From contig JBNGIO010006317.1 of the NCBI GenBank assembly GCA_049999805.1, forward strand, positions 388,909 to 439,727: a stretch of DNA of 50,819 nucleotides, in the 5' to 3' direction. The notes beneath the pieces were generated by a model. It did not search any database. It worked only from the letters and a program-made list of their open reading frames with translations, and was not told the origin of the DNA. Position 1 is the first letter of the stretch; each line of letters starts with the position of its first letter. This document shows, one piece after another, positions 11,601 through 21,689 of the stretch. The translations under genes and the position numbers were made by a program. Source of the DNA: Folioceros fuciformis. Lineage: Eukaryota > Anthocerotophyta > Anthocerotopsida > Anthocerotales.

Positions 11601-13803
11601 TGCAAACGCGGAGCTAAGTACATGGGATTGCTACGATCAAATTTTATAAATTCTTTAGCAGCTATTTATATAGTTAAAAACTTAATTATTTTTTATTTTT
11701 CTATACGGGATGCAACTGCACTTTGGAATTCCTTGTTGCACTCATAATTTTTTTTTTTGAGTTTTAAGCATAGTGCAATCGTTGCTTATAGGCAAAACCA
11801 AAATGGGGGCCAAGAGACATGCTCTCATTCAAAAGCTTACTTTGCAAAAATGGCGGCAAAGAGACATGCTCTCATTCAAAAGCTTCCTTTGCAATTGATT
11901 TTGTCAATGCCATCACTGCCACCACTTGTTCTATTCCTCCCCTCTCGTTGGAGTACACTCCTCGTCACCAACTATGAGGTTTTGCCCCATAGCCTTGGTT
12001 AAGCGTGAGCTTTAGGTCAAACCACATATTAGAGTTCCCCCTACCCCACAAAGACATAAAGGGCTTCTATCACTTTTTTCCACTACTTGTGTCACAAACG
12101 ATTGCCTTGTTGGAACGTTGTTGCAAAGTGACAATGCTCCTTTCCTACCTCCTTTTCTACCTACCAATACTAGTGCTGGCGTTTCAAGCCCCATTTCCCA
12201 CTCCGCTTACACCCTCCTTCTTCATTGGTGCTGCAGCAATTTTTTGCTATTGCACTCCACTCTTTAACTTGGGCCCTTCCTCTCTCACTCGTCGGCCTTT
12301 CTACTTGAAGTCTCGATGTTAGTGTCTCCTTCCGCCAAACTTTACCACAAGGCCTTCTCTAAGTTGTCTGCATCCACCTCCCAACCCACATTTTCCTCAG
12401 TAATGACTTCATTGTAAGAAGCATGCCAAACAAGCCAAAGCGCCTTGGTCGATAGTACTTCACTTCGAAACCTAGATGGTGAGTAGAGTAGCAGAGGAGG
12501 TGCGGATTTGAGAGAACGCACATATTCTTAGCGGTGGTAACTATGTTTATGTAAATGCATTTTGCTCCCCCAAGATAGAGGTGCCCAAAACATGAATGTC
12601 ACGCCTGGGCAAATGGATCATGTTGTACACCAATGTTTGAACTAAGTGGAACAGGATTTTGATATCAGTCAATTGGTTGTGATCTAAAGAGGACCAATAC
12701 CACTCAAATAAGAGGTTCACCAATGGGACATGAAGAATTGGTATGTGGTCTATACTCATCATGTAGATCTTTGTATGTTATCTTTTGCCAAAGAATTAGG
12801 GGTGCATGTAGTAGAAGTAGTGGAGAAGATGTGACTAGTCACTTTTTGGCTTAGCATGTCTAGAATGAAGTAAAGATTGGAATGCACGACCTTCTACTTG
12901 TGCTTCATACTCTTCCTATTGATTGGTAAGTTTGATGTCCTCTATGTATAGCAAGAGCCTTCTTTTGAAATGACAAATAGTGTTGCATCAATAGTGAATC
13001 CGAGTACATATTTGCCTACATTGAGGCAAGAGATCAAAAAAAAGTTCACTAGTTTGAGGCATATAGAATACGTACAATGTGTGATCATGGTGTGAATAGT
13101 GGGAGCACCATGAGATAAGAAATGGGTTGGCCTTTGCATTAGATCAACAAGAGCTATATGAGCAATTGTGTGCATCACGTGTAAGGTTATGGAATTACAA
13201 AAGATTATGAAGCAAGTATTGATGTGAAAGAGATTATGAAGCAAGTATTGATGTGAAAGTATGCATTGGCCACATGGGAATGCTGATGTTTACTTACAAT
13301 TGAATAGAGCACATGGTGTAGTACTTGACTTCGGGGCTGAATGAAGAAAAGCATGAAATTCTAGATGCCTGCAATGTAAGAGCAATACCTCGCAAGATTG
13401 AGTGGGGGGAGTGCTAAGAGACAAGACCCTATAAATATCATTCCTATAATTATCTACCTCTTTGACGAGGTTGTGATGTGAAATGATAAAGAGCATACCT
13501 CTCACCTATGTTGATGAATTCGTTGCCAGACTTGCATTTCTTGCAAGCCATCATTGCAAACCAATGCTGACACATGATTACAAAAAATGGTCACAATTGT
13601 ACCAAACACCTTGTAGTGTGCATCTTTCTTTGTCTTCCCCCTTCCACCTTAAGACGGTGTCGTGCTATAAGGGATCTTGCCAATCAACATCTGACTATCT
13701 TGACCTAAGATTGTATACTCCTAAATACATTATATAAATGTATATGTATTCACATAATATGAGGTGGCTAGCCTCTACTTATATTCTTACAATAGTGCAC
13801 TCA
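11601..13803. other. AT-rich decayed repeat DNA
   Basis: G+C falls from about 11630 onward. The stretch has no open frame with a recognised domain, consistent with long-dead mobile-element sequence and possibly LTR DNA of the neighbouring Ty3/gypsy element. Local duplications are visible: a unit beginning AAGAGACATGCTCTCATTCA repeats at about 11812 and 11859, and a 29-bp unit repeats back to back at about 13203-13260. Confidence 0.5.
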
Positions 13804-14252
13804 GATGTCTTCCCTTGGGTGCTTCCTCCCCATCGTGCACACCAAAGTTGTCGATCATCTTTCCACTCTCTGGTGGCTCATTTCACATGAGATCGATGAA
13901 AGGAACAGCTTCTGCTTCTTCCTTAATGTGAGTGTATATTTACAATAAAACATAGATGCCTCCCCTTGGGTGCTTCCTCCCCATTGTGCACACCAAAGTT
14001 GACGGTCATCTTTCCACTCTCTGGTGGCTCACTTCACATGAGATCGATGAAAGGAACACCTTCTCTACTCCTTCTTGCTCAATGTGAGTGAATATTTACA
14101 ATAAAACATAGATGCCTCCCCTTGGGGTGCTTCCTCCCCATCGTGCACATCAAACTTGTTAGTCATCTTTCCACTCTCTAGTGGCTCACTTCTCATGAGA
14201 TCGATGAAAGTGATAGCTTCTCTGCTCCTTCTCCCTCAACGTAAACGGAATA
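13804..14252. repeat. Three tandem copies of a 151-156 bp unit
   Basis: Copies begin at about 13804, 13955 and 14111, each starting GATG(C/T)CT(C/T)CCCTTGGG. They share CTCTCTGGTGGCTCA-like and CATGAGATCGATGAAAG segments and end near ACAATAAAACATA (copies 1-2). The array lies directly downstream, in minus-strand sense, of the polypurine tract at 14267-14280. It is therefore probably inside the U3 part of the 3' LTR. Confidence 0.85.
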
Positions 14253-14266
14253 CATCAAGCTCATCA

Positions 14267-14280
14267 CCCCCCTCCCCCTT
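14267..14280 (-). mobile_element. Polypurine tract and start of the 3' LTR
   Basis: On the minus strand AAGGGGGAGGGGGG is followed immediately by TGATGAGCTTG from 14266. A purine-only tract abutting TG is the standard junction between the internal region and the 3' LTR of LTR retrotransposons, where it primes plus-strand DNA synthesis. It lies about 110 bp beyond the end of the PHD-finger reading frame, in the correct order and orientation. The far end of the LTR was not located. Confidence 0.65.
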
Positions 14281-14387
14281 AATCTGCCGCTCAACTTTCA
14301 TTGGCAAGACAGATTAACAAAACTATTCAGAACATGCCCCATATAACACCGTCCTCAATCCATCTCCATTAAGTTATAATGTCCTTT

Positions 14388-14702
14388 TCACAATGTATCA
14401 ATTGTAACGCACATTGGACAAAACCACTGCCCCTTAGACACAGCCTCCAATGGTGGTTCCAAACAGAAAATGTGCGACGCATCATTGCACCTATCACACA
14501 ACAACATGCAATGGTCACTACCCAGATCTCCACATCCAATATAAGCAAATCCCTTTCTCGGTATGAAAGCTTGTACATCAATCGCTAGATTCAAGTGAGG
14601 CAAATGACACGGTGCACGATTTTTCATGTGCTCCAAACAAGTTGTACTATCCCTTCCTTCAAGCTCTAAGACCCCATTGGGTTTCACACTCCTCACCCTC
14701 AA
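14388..14702 (-). pseudogene. PHD finger at the C-terminus of a Ty3/gypsy polyprotein
   Basis: After VKPNGVLELEGRD and an APCHLPHLN linker, the frame reads IGCGDLGSDHCMLLCDRCND, then HIFCLEPPLEAV and QWFCPMC. This is the C4-H-C3 order of a PHD finger, which binds histone H3 tails. The first expected cysteine is replaced (YIGCG instead of CxxCG), in keeping with decay. One frameshift separates it from the integrase linker. Chromatin-reader modules at this position are thought to guide integration; chromodomains are the better-known example. That role is inferred here. Confidence 0.7.
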
Positions 14703-14724
14703 TATTACCCTACTAGCACTTGTA

Positions 14725-15490
14725 TCAATAGTTGTCGACGTCTTCCTGCAAGTATGCGTAATCCCCTACTTCAATTTTTCTCATTTTAGGTTTGAAATGG
14801 CTACTCATTGTTTTCTTATATCTCAACTCATCCCTATGTTGAGCTATCAATAAGTTATCCATCACCATGGGCATAACCCTCTTAAACCACTGATTGGGAT
14901 CATCCAATTTCACAACAATATCCACCTTGTCCGCTAACATCCTCAACAATTGTGGTCTTTGCCCAAATGACAATGTGGTCTCTGCCCAAATGGCAACATG
15001 TAAAGTGAAAATTTTTCCAATGTCGCGTGCCTACTCATCCTATAACCCATTGCAAGGAAAGGCAACATTCTGTCCCACTCATTTTTATCCATTACCAAGC
15101 AATATTTCCTTAGAGCTTTCTTACACGTTTGCACCATTCTTTCTACTAAACCATCAGCCTCTAAATGATTTCTAGAAGTAACCCTATGATCAATAAGATA
15201 TTCGTTTAAAAGTTCATCAAACTCCACCATAAACTCTATACCCTAATCTGTCAAAACTTCAACACAAGCTCCAAACACACTCAATACATGATTGAGAAAT
15301 GCCTCCTTGATTGCCACCGCCTTCTTCTCTCTCAAGGGAACCAAAACTATCCACTTTGAGAAATGTTCTATCATTATCAACACATATCTCAATCCTCTAC
15401 GAGTAACTAATTGGTAATTCTCCAGCCAAGTCCAAATTCCATCTATAAAACATTTTTGTAATAGGCAACGAGTGAAGCTGAGAAGTTTTC
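14725..15490 (-). pseudogene. Ty3/gypsy integrase catalytic core and C-terminal linker, broken
   Basis: The first catalytic Asp is visible in a degraded NLDLAGELP (about 15430). The second is in VLTD just before a TAG at 15243-15245. The Glu is in ADGLVERMVQTCKKALRKYC (about 15140-15060). After a frame change the linker continues with WFKRVMPMVMDNLLIAQHR and a GDYAYLQE segment typical of gypsy integrase C-termini. Multiple frame changes make it non-functional. Confidence 0.8.
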
Positions 15491-15492
15491 CC

Positions 15493-15702
15493 TTAAAAAC
15501 TCGCTTTCACTCTATCACATACCTCACAAGTAGATGCAACCTTCTCTACTACATCCATCATTCCCTTCCAATAATAATTATTCATGAGCAAACTTAATGT
15601 TCTCTTTGTACCAAAATGCCCCAACTCCTCATGAATCTTCCTTGCCAGGTCTATCCTGTCTTCTATTTTTGGCACCACCTTCATGTTTTCTCTAAACAAC
15701 AA
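15493..15702 (-). pseudogene. Ty3/gypsy integrase H2C2 zinc-binding domain
   Basis: The frame contains HEELGHFGTKRTLSLLMNNY followed by YWKGM and CEVCDRVK. It gives the His-His-Cys-Cys pattern that folds the N-terminal zinc-binding module of retroviral-type integrases. It lies downstream of RNase H in the correct order but in a separate open frame. Confidence 0.85.
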
Positions 15703-15946
15703 TTTACCATCAACCCATACATATCTTCTAGCTCATTTTGTCACTCTATCATTTTTCTTCACAATCAATATTTTTCCATTATATCTTCTAGCTCGTTTTT
15801 TCACTCTATCATTTTTCTTCACAATCAATATTTTTCCATTTTCCGCCCATCAGTATACGATCCATGGTATTATGCATCTCCCAAATATCTACTGTTGCCA
15901 AAAACTTCCCTGGCTCTACAAGATTTATCAAATATGCACTTGGTGT

Positions 15947-16262
15947 CTACCTAGACACTACTAAATTACACTCCTCACTTATATCCTTCTCAAAATCCTG
16001 TTGAACAATCGTCATATCCACTGAACTCCCCAATGGATTCTTTGACAACACATTCCTATTAGCATGCTTCACTCCTACTCTATGTTCTACAGAAAAATTA
16101 TACTCTTGCAAAATGAATGCCCACCTCGCCAACTTGCCTGTTAACTTTTCACTTCTCATCAACCATTTCAAAGGCTGATGATTAGTAACTAACTCAAAGT
16201 GTGTTCCATACAAATATGGTGTAAAATGTGACATTGCCTACATTGCTGCCAAACATCCCAAT
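15947..16262 (-). pseudogene. Ty3/gypsy RNase H domain, broken
   Basis: The frame reads TPYLYGTHFELVTNHQPLKW, then KLTGKLARWAFILQEYNFSV and EHRVGVKHANRNVLS. These are the characteristic second half of the gypsy RNase H domain, including the TNHQPLKW motif. A TAG codon at 16238-16240 sits where the family has a conserved tryptophan. The N-terminal part of the domain is absent. Confidence 0.85.
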
Positions 16263-16270
16263 GATACAAC

Positions 16271-16862
16271 GGGCTACTTGGAGCCTAGTGCTGAGTTGTG
16301 TGAGAGAGAAGGTGGGCTACTTGGAGCCTAGTGCTGAGTCGTGTGAGAGGGAGTTGAGTGGTATGCAAGTCGTCAGTGGACGGTGGGCCACTTGGAGCTT
16401 AGTGTTGAGTCGTGTGAGAGATGTTGGGCTACTTAGAGCCTAGTGCTGAGTCGTGTGAGAGAGATGGTGGGCTACTTGGAGCCTAGTGCTGAGTCGTGTG
16501 AGAGAGATGGTGAGCTACTTGGAGCCTAGTGCTGAGTCATGTGAGAGAGATGGTGGGCTACTTNNNNNNNNNNNNNNNNNNNNNNNNNNNNNNNNNNNNN
16601 NNNNNNNNNNNNNNNNNNNNNNNNNNNNNNNNNNNNNNNNNNNNNNNNNNNNNNNNNNNNNNNACTTGGAGCCTAGTGCTGAGTCATGTGAGAGAGATGG
16701 TGGGCTACTTGGAGCCTAGTGCTGAGTCATGTGAGAGAGATGGTGGGCTACTTGGAGCCTAGTGCTGAGTCATGTGAGAGAGATGGTGGGCTACTTGGAG
16801 CCTAGTGCTGAGTCATGTGAGAGAGATGGTGGGCTACTTAGAGCCTAGTGTTGAGTCGTGTG
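16271..16862. repeat. 43-bp satellite array interrupted by a sequence gap
   Basis: The unit starts GGGCTACTTGGAGCCTAGTG and ends with GAGAGAGATGGT. It recurs every 43 bp with few changes; one early copy is longer, with an inserted segment near 16350-16385. Copies next to the gap are almost identical, suggesting recent homogenisation and a collapsed assembly. Open frames through it are artefacts of the repeat. Confidence 0.9.
16564..16663. other. Assembly gap of 100 N
   Basis: Exactly 100 N interrupt the 43-bp array. The round number indicates a placeholder of unknown true length, so the array may be much longer than shown and may hide the 5' part of the retrotransposon. Confidence 0.95.
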
Positions 16863-17170
16863 AGAGAGTTGAGTGTTTTGTGTGTGAGAGGGAGTAGAGT
16901 GATTTGTGTGTGAGAAAGAATAGAGTGATTTGTGTGTGAGAAAGAATAGAGTGATTTGTGTGTGTTGAGTCGGGTGAGAGAGAGTTAAGTGATTTGTGTG
17001 AGAGAGGGAGTCGAGTGACTCGTGTGTGAGAGGGAGTTGAGTGATCCATGTGTGAGAGGGAATCGAGTGATTTGTGTGTGAGAGGGAGTCGAATGAGTTG
17101 TGTGTGAAAAAGGGTCGAGTAATTTTTGTGTGAAAGGGAATCGAGTGATTTATCTGTAAGAAGGAGTCGA
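16863..17170. repeat. Degenerate GTGTGTGAGAG repeats
   Basis: Irregular units of about 28-32 bp carry GAGTGATTTGTGTGTGAGAG variants and continue from the 43-bp array. They look like an older, more diverged form of the same satellite, since both contain GTGTGAGAGAG. Confidence 0.75.
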
Positions 17171-17509
17171 GTGGAGCACTGAGGAGTGAATGGACGAGAT
17201 CCGAGGCCGTTGCTTCCTTTTATAAAGAGGGGGCGTTACTACAGCAGCCGAGACTGACATAGGGAAATATAATGTTCCATTAGCTATGGAGCAGAACTTG
17301 ACGGGAAACCCAACATAATGCCCAGACCGAGGGGTCTGATCTCCTCAAGCACCAATGGTAGTTCCGACGGGTTGAACTAAGTAAGAGACAGAGAGCACTG
17401 CACTTGCAATGAGCTCGACCCTGGTTGACACGATCTGCACAGCAAAAAATTATTCACGAGTCCCACGGCGTCTCGGTACAACCCGGAACGATGGTGTGAT
17501 TCGGCTTAC
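17171..17509 (-). other. LTR-like segment with TATA box, next to the Dabb gene
   Basis: Read on the minus strand, a TTTATAAAAGGA box (about 17216-17227) follows a stretch containing TAATGGAACATTATATTTCC, the type of arrangement seen around the U3/R promoter of LTR elements. It would be correctly placed and oriented to be the 5' LTR region of the minus-strand gypsy element. I could not match it to the putative 3' LTR near 14.2 kb, so the assignment is tentative. The last exon of the Dabb gene should lie here but was not found. Confidence 0.3.
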
Positions 17510-19299
17510 TTCCAGATACGACGAGTGTTGCAAAAATGCCTCCAATGCTTCCTCTGCAACAACAAACCTCGCCCTCTAGGACTCACTGTTTTCATCACAA
17601 GACAGGCGGAGAACTGACAGAGAACAACATCACTTACCGGATGGTAGACGAGCGACATAACAATGTGTGTAACCACCGTTGCGAGACGAGAAATTTGTTC
17701 CTGCACTTAATAAACTAAAGATGCTATTAGATCTTCTGCTTCTGCACTGGAGAGCTTCCGCGCCGCGCTGTCTAAGGACATGAGCATTGAACAGCAGAAA
17801 AAGGCGAGACTGCATTACACAATAAAAAGGCTGCGAATTAAGGACTTGTCATGAACCCATTCAAAAATAACTGACCAGCCGTTATCTGCACAATGCTGTC
17901 ACCCAGCTTATCGGGCAGTTCCAACAATGCCCTGAGCAAACTGTCAACTGCTTCTTCGCTCGTGTCCTCTTTCATCTTGAGCAACGTTATAAGTTCGACG
18001 CCCTGCTCGAATTTCTGGAACCGCGGACACAAAGAAAGGACACGACCTTCCTGTGTTAAGAAATGAAAAATGGTGAACAGCACACAGGGCAAACTTATGT
18101 CAGCTTGCAGCAGAACAGTTATTCGCTGGCACTCACCTCGCCCCTACGAAACAGGGGCTCAATATCATCCTCTACGTTTGCCTCAAAGTCGCCTTCAAAC
18201 AAACCCTGCAGATGTCTCACATTCGGTGAATAAGCACAAAATTACGGGGCCTAGAACGGCTGCAAGGGGGAAGGCTTCAATGAAATTGGAGAGCCTGGTA
18301 GCTACACAACAGAAATCAGTCCTGCTATCATCACATACATAGTAGAAAGGCCTGATAAGCTCATTTGCCACTTTCAACCGAGCGGGATGATTCATATACT
18401 CGACAAGAGACTCCTTACTTGGAAACCGAGTGAAAAAGCCATGAGTCACGCCCTCGGAATTGGCGGAGGTCACGCGTCCTGCACACGGATAACACATAGC
18501 AGCCATGCCACTGTAGCTGGAGCCAAACATCGGTCGATGCGGCCAGTCTGCGAAGCTAAAAGTAAGACAGTGACAAGCCAGCATCTTCACCTAACGAGAT
18601 TGCGAGAACTCCTCTACAATGATACTGTAGAGTATACAAATGGTCCAGCATTTCTTTCTCTTGATCCTCGGTAAAGCCTTCCTTCATGCGAAAGAGAACA
18701 ACGTGATCTATGACCTTCCTGCAGCGCGCTGCCCACACATGAAGAAAATCCAATTTGGGGCCAGGCACGAAAGTAGCCACAAACTGTCAAGCACGTCACC
18801 TGACGGCAACAGGCTTAGAAGCCCCTCCATTTATGGAAGAATTCCCGTTGAGAACTGACGCCGCCATCTTGAGCAGACCGCCTTCCCCTTCCGCTCGATG
18901 GCTACCAGAGCCCGCCCTACCTTTTCCTGCACAGAGACAACCATGGTTGTGACAATGCATCAATTCTAAAGAGAAGAGGGCTGCGCTCCAACAATCAGCG
19001 GCCGTTTTCAGACTAACAGCGTACTCACCAGCGGCAGAAATCCTGAAGAACCAACGCCGGGCGCTCTGTAGGCTGTCTTCCACAGAGCAGCTATACTTGC
19101 AGGAGAAAGGAGCTTGCGCGGTGCGCAACGGAGAAGAGAGCAGACTGGAGCAGCAGCCACCCCAGAATGAAAATACGGATCGGTGACTATTGACACTGAG
19201 CTCCTGCGGGAAGCGAGAAGAGGAGGCAAGGGTTAGAGGGCGTCGCCACCAGGGAGAAGCAAGGGAAAGATCGGCCGGAAGTAGAAAAAACATAGCCAT
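17510..19299 (-). CDS. Double stress-response A/B barrel (Dabb) protein, plastid-targeted, C-terminus not found
   Basis: Eight exons on the minus strand stay in frame for 327 codons: 19029-19299, 18800-18926, 18591-18718, 18339-18478, 18137-18205, 17876-18014, 17638-17700 and 17510-17553. A Ser/Arg-rich N-terminus (MAMFFLLPAD) suggests a plastid transit peptide. The first Dabb domain begins KVIDHVVLFRMKEG and includes VTHGFFTRFPSKESLVEYMN. A linker, VEDDIEPLFRRGE, leads to the second domain with LLKMKEDT, IVQITAGTNF and YTHCYVARLPSEEALEAFL. This matches plant DABB1/UP3-type proteins, ferredoxin-like dimers of unclear biochemistry linked to stress. The frame ends in SSYLE at a GTAAGC donor. 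The closing strand and stop should be in another exon, but none is recognisable before the LTR-like DNA. The 3' end may be displaced or lost. Confidence 0.85.
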
Positions 19300-19743
19300 C
19301 GAGACACGGTACAGGAGACGATGGCCATGGCTTCGGCACTCCACCTGCCACTCACAGACTCAGGTCACTCTCACACACTGTGGTCCACTTGTTCCTGTGT
19401 TTTGCTTTTCATCGAAGGATACCACTAACTCTGGAGTTAGTGTAATTCGTGGTTAACAGGCGCTCCGTTAACAATCGTTCATCGACGCGAAAAGTAAGTC
19501 ACAAGGGGTTGAATTACATACAATGTACATAAATTTTTTCTTGGTTTCGAACTACCTCTACGGAGGAACAACGAGCCCTTTCTACATATTATAATATGAT
19601 TAGGTAGCAAGTTTCTTCAAAGAAATACCATAAGCACACTCAACTTAGCAGAACAATCCACCAAGCAGAACAAAGTTCCACTCCAAGAACCGACAGGGTG
19701 TCCGACTGGCTACGGCCTTCAGAAATCTGCCACACTCACTGAA
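19300..19743. other. Intergenic, Dabb promoter and REF-1 3' flank
   Basis: About 440 bp separate the start of the Dabb gene from the stop of the first REF/SRPP gene, both on the minus strand. It should contain the Dabb promoter and the REF-1 3' UTR. No coding signal is visible. Confidence 0.5.
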
Positions 19744-20560
19744 TCACTGAGTGCCCGACCGCAAGGCCCTCTCCAGCTTCTCCACTGGGAGAAGAGGAAT
19801 GTAGCTAGAGAGGGGCAAATGACGCTCCTTCAAGGCAAGAACCACATGATTAAGCTTATCTGCACCATAGAGAGCCGGAGGAGCCACAGCATCCACAACC
19901 CGAGGAACAAGAGGAAGCATCCTGACTGTTTGCCAAGTGTCGTAGGACCATTGTTCAGCCACAGGCTCGATCTTGCAGTAGTAGGACTTTGCCGTGCCGT
20001 AAAGTCCTTGCTGCTTTACGTCAGTATAGACAATTTGGGACTTGTCCTTCACACTTTGAGGGACAACTCCATCGAGGAAGTTGATTGTGAAATCCACCTG
20101 CGAAAAGCGAAAATCCGGAGGCTGGGGCTCCCCCCTTCCTGCTAACTCTACCTAGCAAACAAAAAAAGATGAAATAGTTGGACTACCTGCTTATCCACGA
20201 ACTGTAGGAGCTCCGTGGGCTTGCTGTGGAATTGCTGAATCACAGGACCGACTACGGTCTTCACGGTGCCCTCCACACTGTCAACTCCAGGTTTCAGGGG
20301 GCCGGAGCTGTCCTTAGCCCGCTCATACACAGTCACCACATAGGATGTGGCCTGGATCACAGCTACTCGGAAGAAGTCGAGATACTTCAATTCTACCTAC
20401 TCACCAGCGACGCATTCCACATGCAAGTCTAAGACACATGGTTATGTAAAGTAAAACTCCGAGTCACAAACAGTGACATGAAATTTCGCAGCGGCGAAAA
20501 GCGGCACAACTAATAGCATACCTGGTCCGCCGGTTTCTCGGACTGCTCCACGGCGGCCAT
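19744..20560 (-). CDS. REF/SRPP family lipid-droplet-associated protein 1
   Basis: Three exons on the minus strand (20522-20560, 20187-20396, 19744-20097) give 200 residues. The first exon encodes only MAAVEQSEKPADQ. The second carries the family signature LKYLDFFRVAV, then AKDSSGPLKPGVDSVEGTVK and TVVGPVIQQF. The third has repeated KYxP-like helices (YYCKIEPVAEQW), PLVPRVVDAVAPPALYGADK and the end SYIPLLPVEKLERALRSGTQ. REF/SRPP proteins coat lipid droplets in plants generally and rubber particles in latex species; several are stress-induced. It shares exon layout with the neighbour at 21690-22797, so the two are tandem duplicates. It lacks that neighbour's acidic tail. Confidence 0.93.
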
Positions 20561-21689
20561 CGGTGCTCACGCAGAAAAATAATGAGAAAACAACCTGAAC
20601 AATGCACGTTACAACACCGTCGATACAAACGGTGCAGCCAGACTGAAAGATGACCTTTCAACCAGGTCCAAATCTTGCCGCGCGAGCTCTACCTCATCAG
20701 TAAGGGAACAAACCGCGCACTCAAACTCACCAAGATCCTTGACACAACTTGCCAAGCACTTACGAAACACTCTCAAACTCCCTGAAATTCTGAAGAGCAA
20801 AATTACTGTCAGGCCTGCGACAGTAGCACTCCGCAGCATAGAATCGGCTCTCCATGTGACGACCGTAGCAAAGACTCTCCGTAGACCAAGCTCAGTCGCC
20901 ACAGACAGTGGGGGCAAGCAGCATAGCCAGCAGGAGCCATGAAATGGAAAGTCTGAGGCACGAGGAAAACCTTAAAGCTCTGCCTGCAGAGCGCTGCGAT
21001 GTGATCCACAGGGGCGCACTGTCCGAAGTGCAGATCGTGAGACAAGGACCAGATCGAACCGCAACCGCAGGAGGGGAGCAGAACCACAGAGCGTGTGGTA
21101 CAAGCGACGAAGCATTGGCATTTCACTAGTGCATATGCTGCAAGAACTATCAATAGAGCGCGTATGTACCTAGACATGCGCCCTTAGTGGACTGAAATAG
21201 AAAAGAATTCTTCGTCGTCATGCACCCTTCGTAGAAGAGGAGAGTGGTTCAGGTGAAATGAGAGGAGGATTGACAGAAAGACAGAAAGTAATTGACAGAA
21301 TGGGTGACAAGTCATTCGGGAACAGTGAGCTCCAGCCACGTGGCGGCGAACCGTCGGGGCCAGGGCAATGCCCTTTGGACACCCAAGCTTATCAGAGACA
21401 TTTACCCGAGCTACACGTAAAGTAACAGAGTTGAGACTAAGAGGGAAATGGAAGAGAACGGGATACCTGTCAGCAGGGTGTTAAGAAATGAAGTCGACAA
21501 CAAGATGAAAATATCCTCCTCCGGAGCACCCTTGCTTCAGCAGTTTGCAGTTTGCAGTTTGCAGTGAGTGACAATGCACAAAGTTGAGCGACTACATGCC
21601 AAAAGAAGATAGCGCTTTAACCCTTATTTACAAGAGTCATCACAAGCCACCACTGCTCTCAACGAATCTCAAGGTTCTGGAAAAAGTTC
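20561..21689. other. Intergenic between the two REF genes
   Basis: This is the presumed promoter and leader of REF-1 and the 3' flank of REF-2. A minus-strand open frame at 20609-20917 includes a hydrophobic stretch but no known domain. A TTTGCAG triplet repeat lies near 21542-21563, and a palindromic CCACGTGG is at 21336-21343. Confidence 0.5.
21336..21343. promoter_or_regulatory. G-box palindrome CCACGTGG
   Basis: The perfect palindrome contains CACGTG, the core bound by plant bHLH and bZIP factors. It lies about 780 bp upstream of the REF-1 start and 350 bp downstream of the REF-2 stop, so its target is uncertain. Confidence 0.3.

Larger units (their letters stand above)
14281..16262 (-). 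mobile_element. Degenerate Ty3/gypsy retrotransposon, 3' half of pol
   Basis: Reading on the minus strand from 16262 to 14388 gives RNase H, integrase zinc-binding domain, integrase core, C-terminal linker and a PHD finger. This RNase H-before-integrase order defines Ty3/gypsy elements. Two in-frame TAG codons (16238-16240 and 15243-15245) and several frameshifts show it is dead. Gag, protease and reverse transcriptase are missing: similarity stops where the 43-bp satellite begins at 16271. The element either continued across the gap at 16564-16663 or was truncated by array expansion. Confidence 0.85.

Noticed and set aside
16486-16762. Open frames through the 43-bp array and N gap
   Set aside because: They are produced by a non-coding repeat and read through unknown bases.
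16271-16862. Possible CRISPR-like array
   Set aside because: Units are head-to-tail with no unique spacers, the context is plant nuclear DNA, and no cas genes are present. It is a satellite.
20609-20917. Minus-strand frame with a hydrophobic segment between the REF genes
   Set aside because: There is no recognisable family, it starts at a GTG, and it lies in the expected promoter of REF-1. Evidence is too weak to call a gene.
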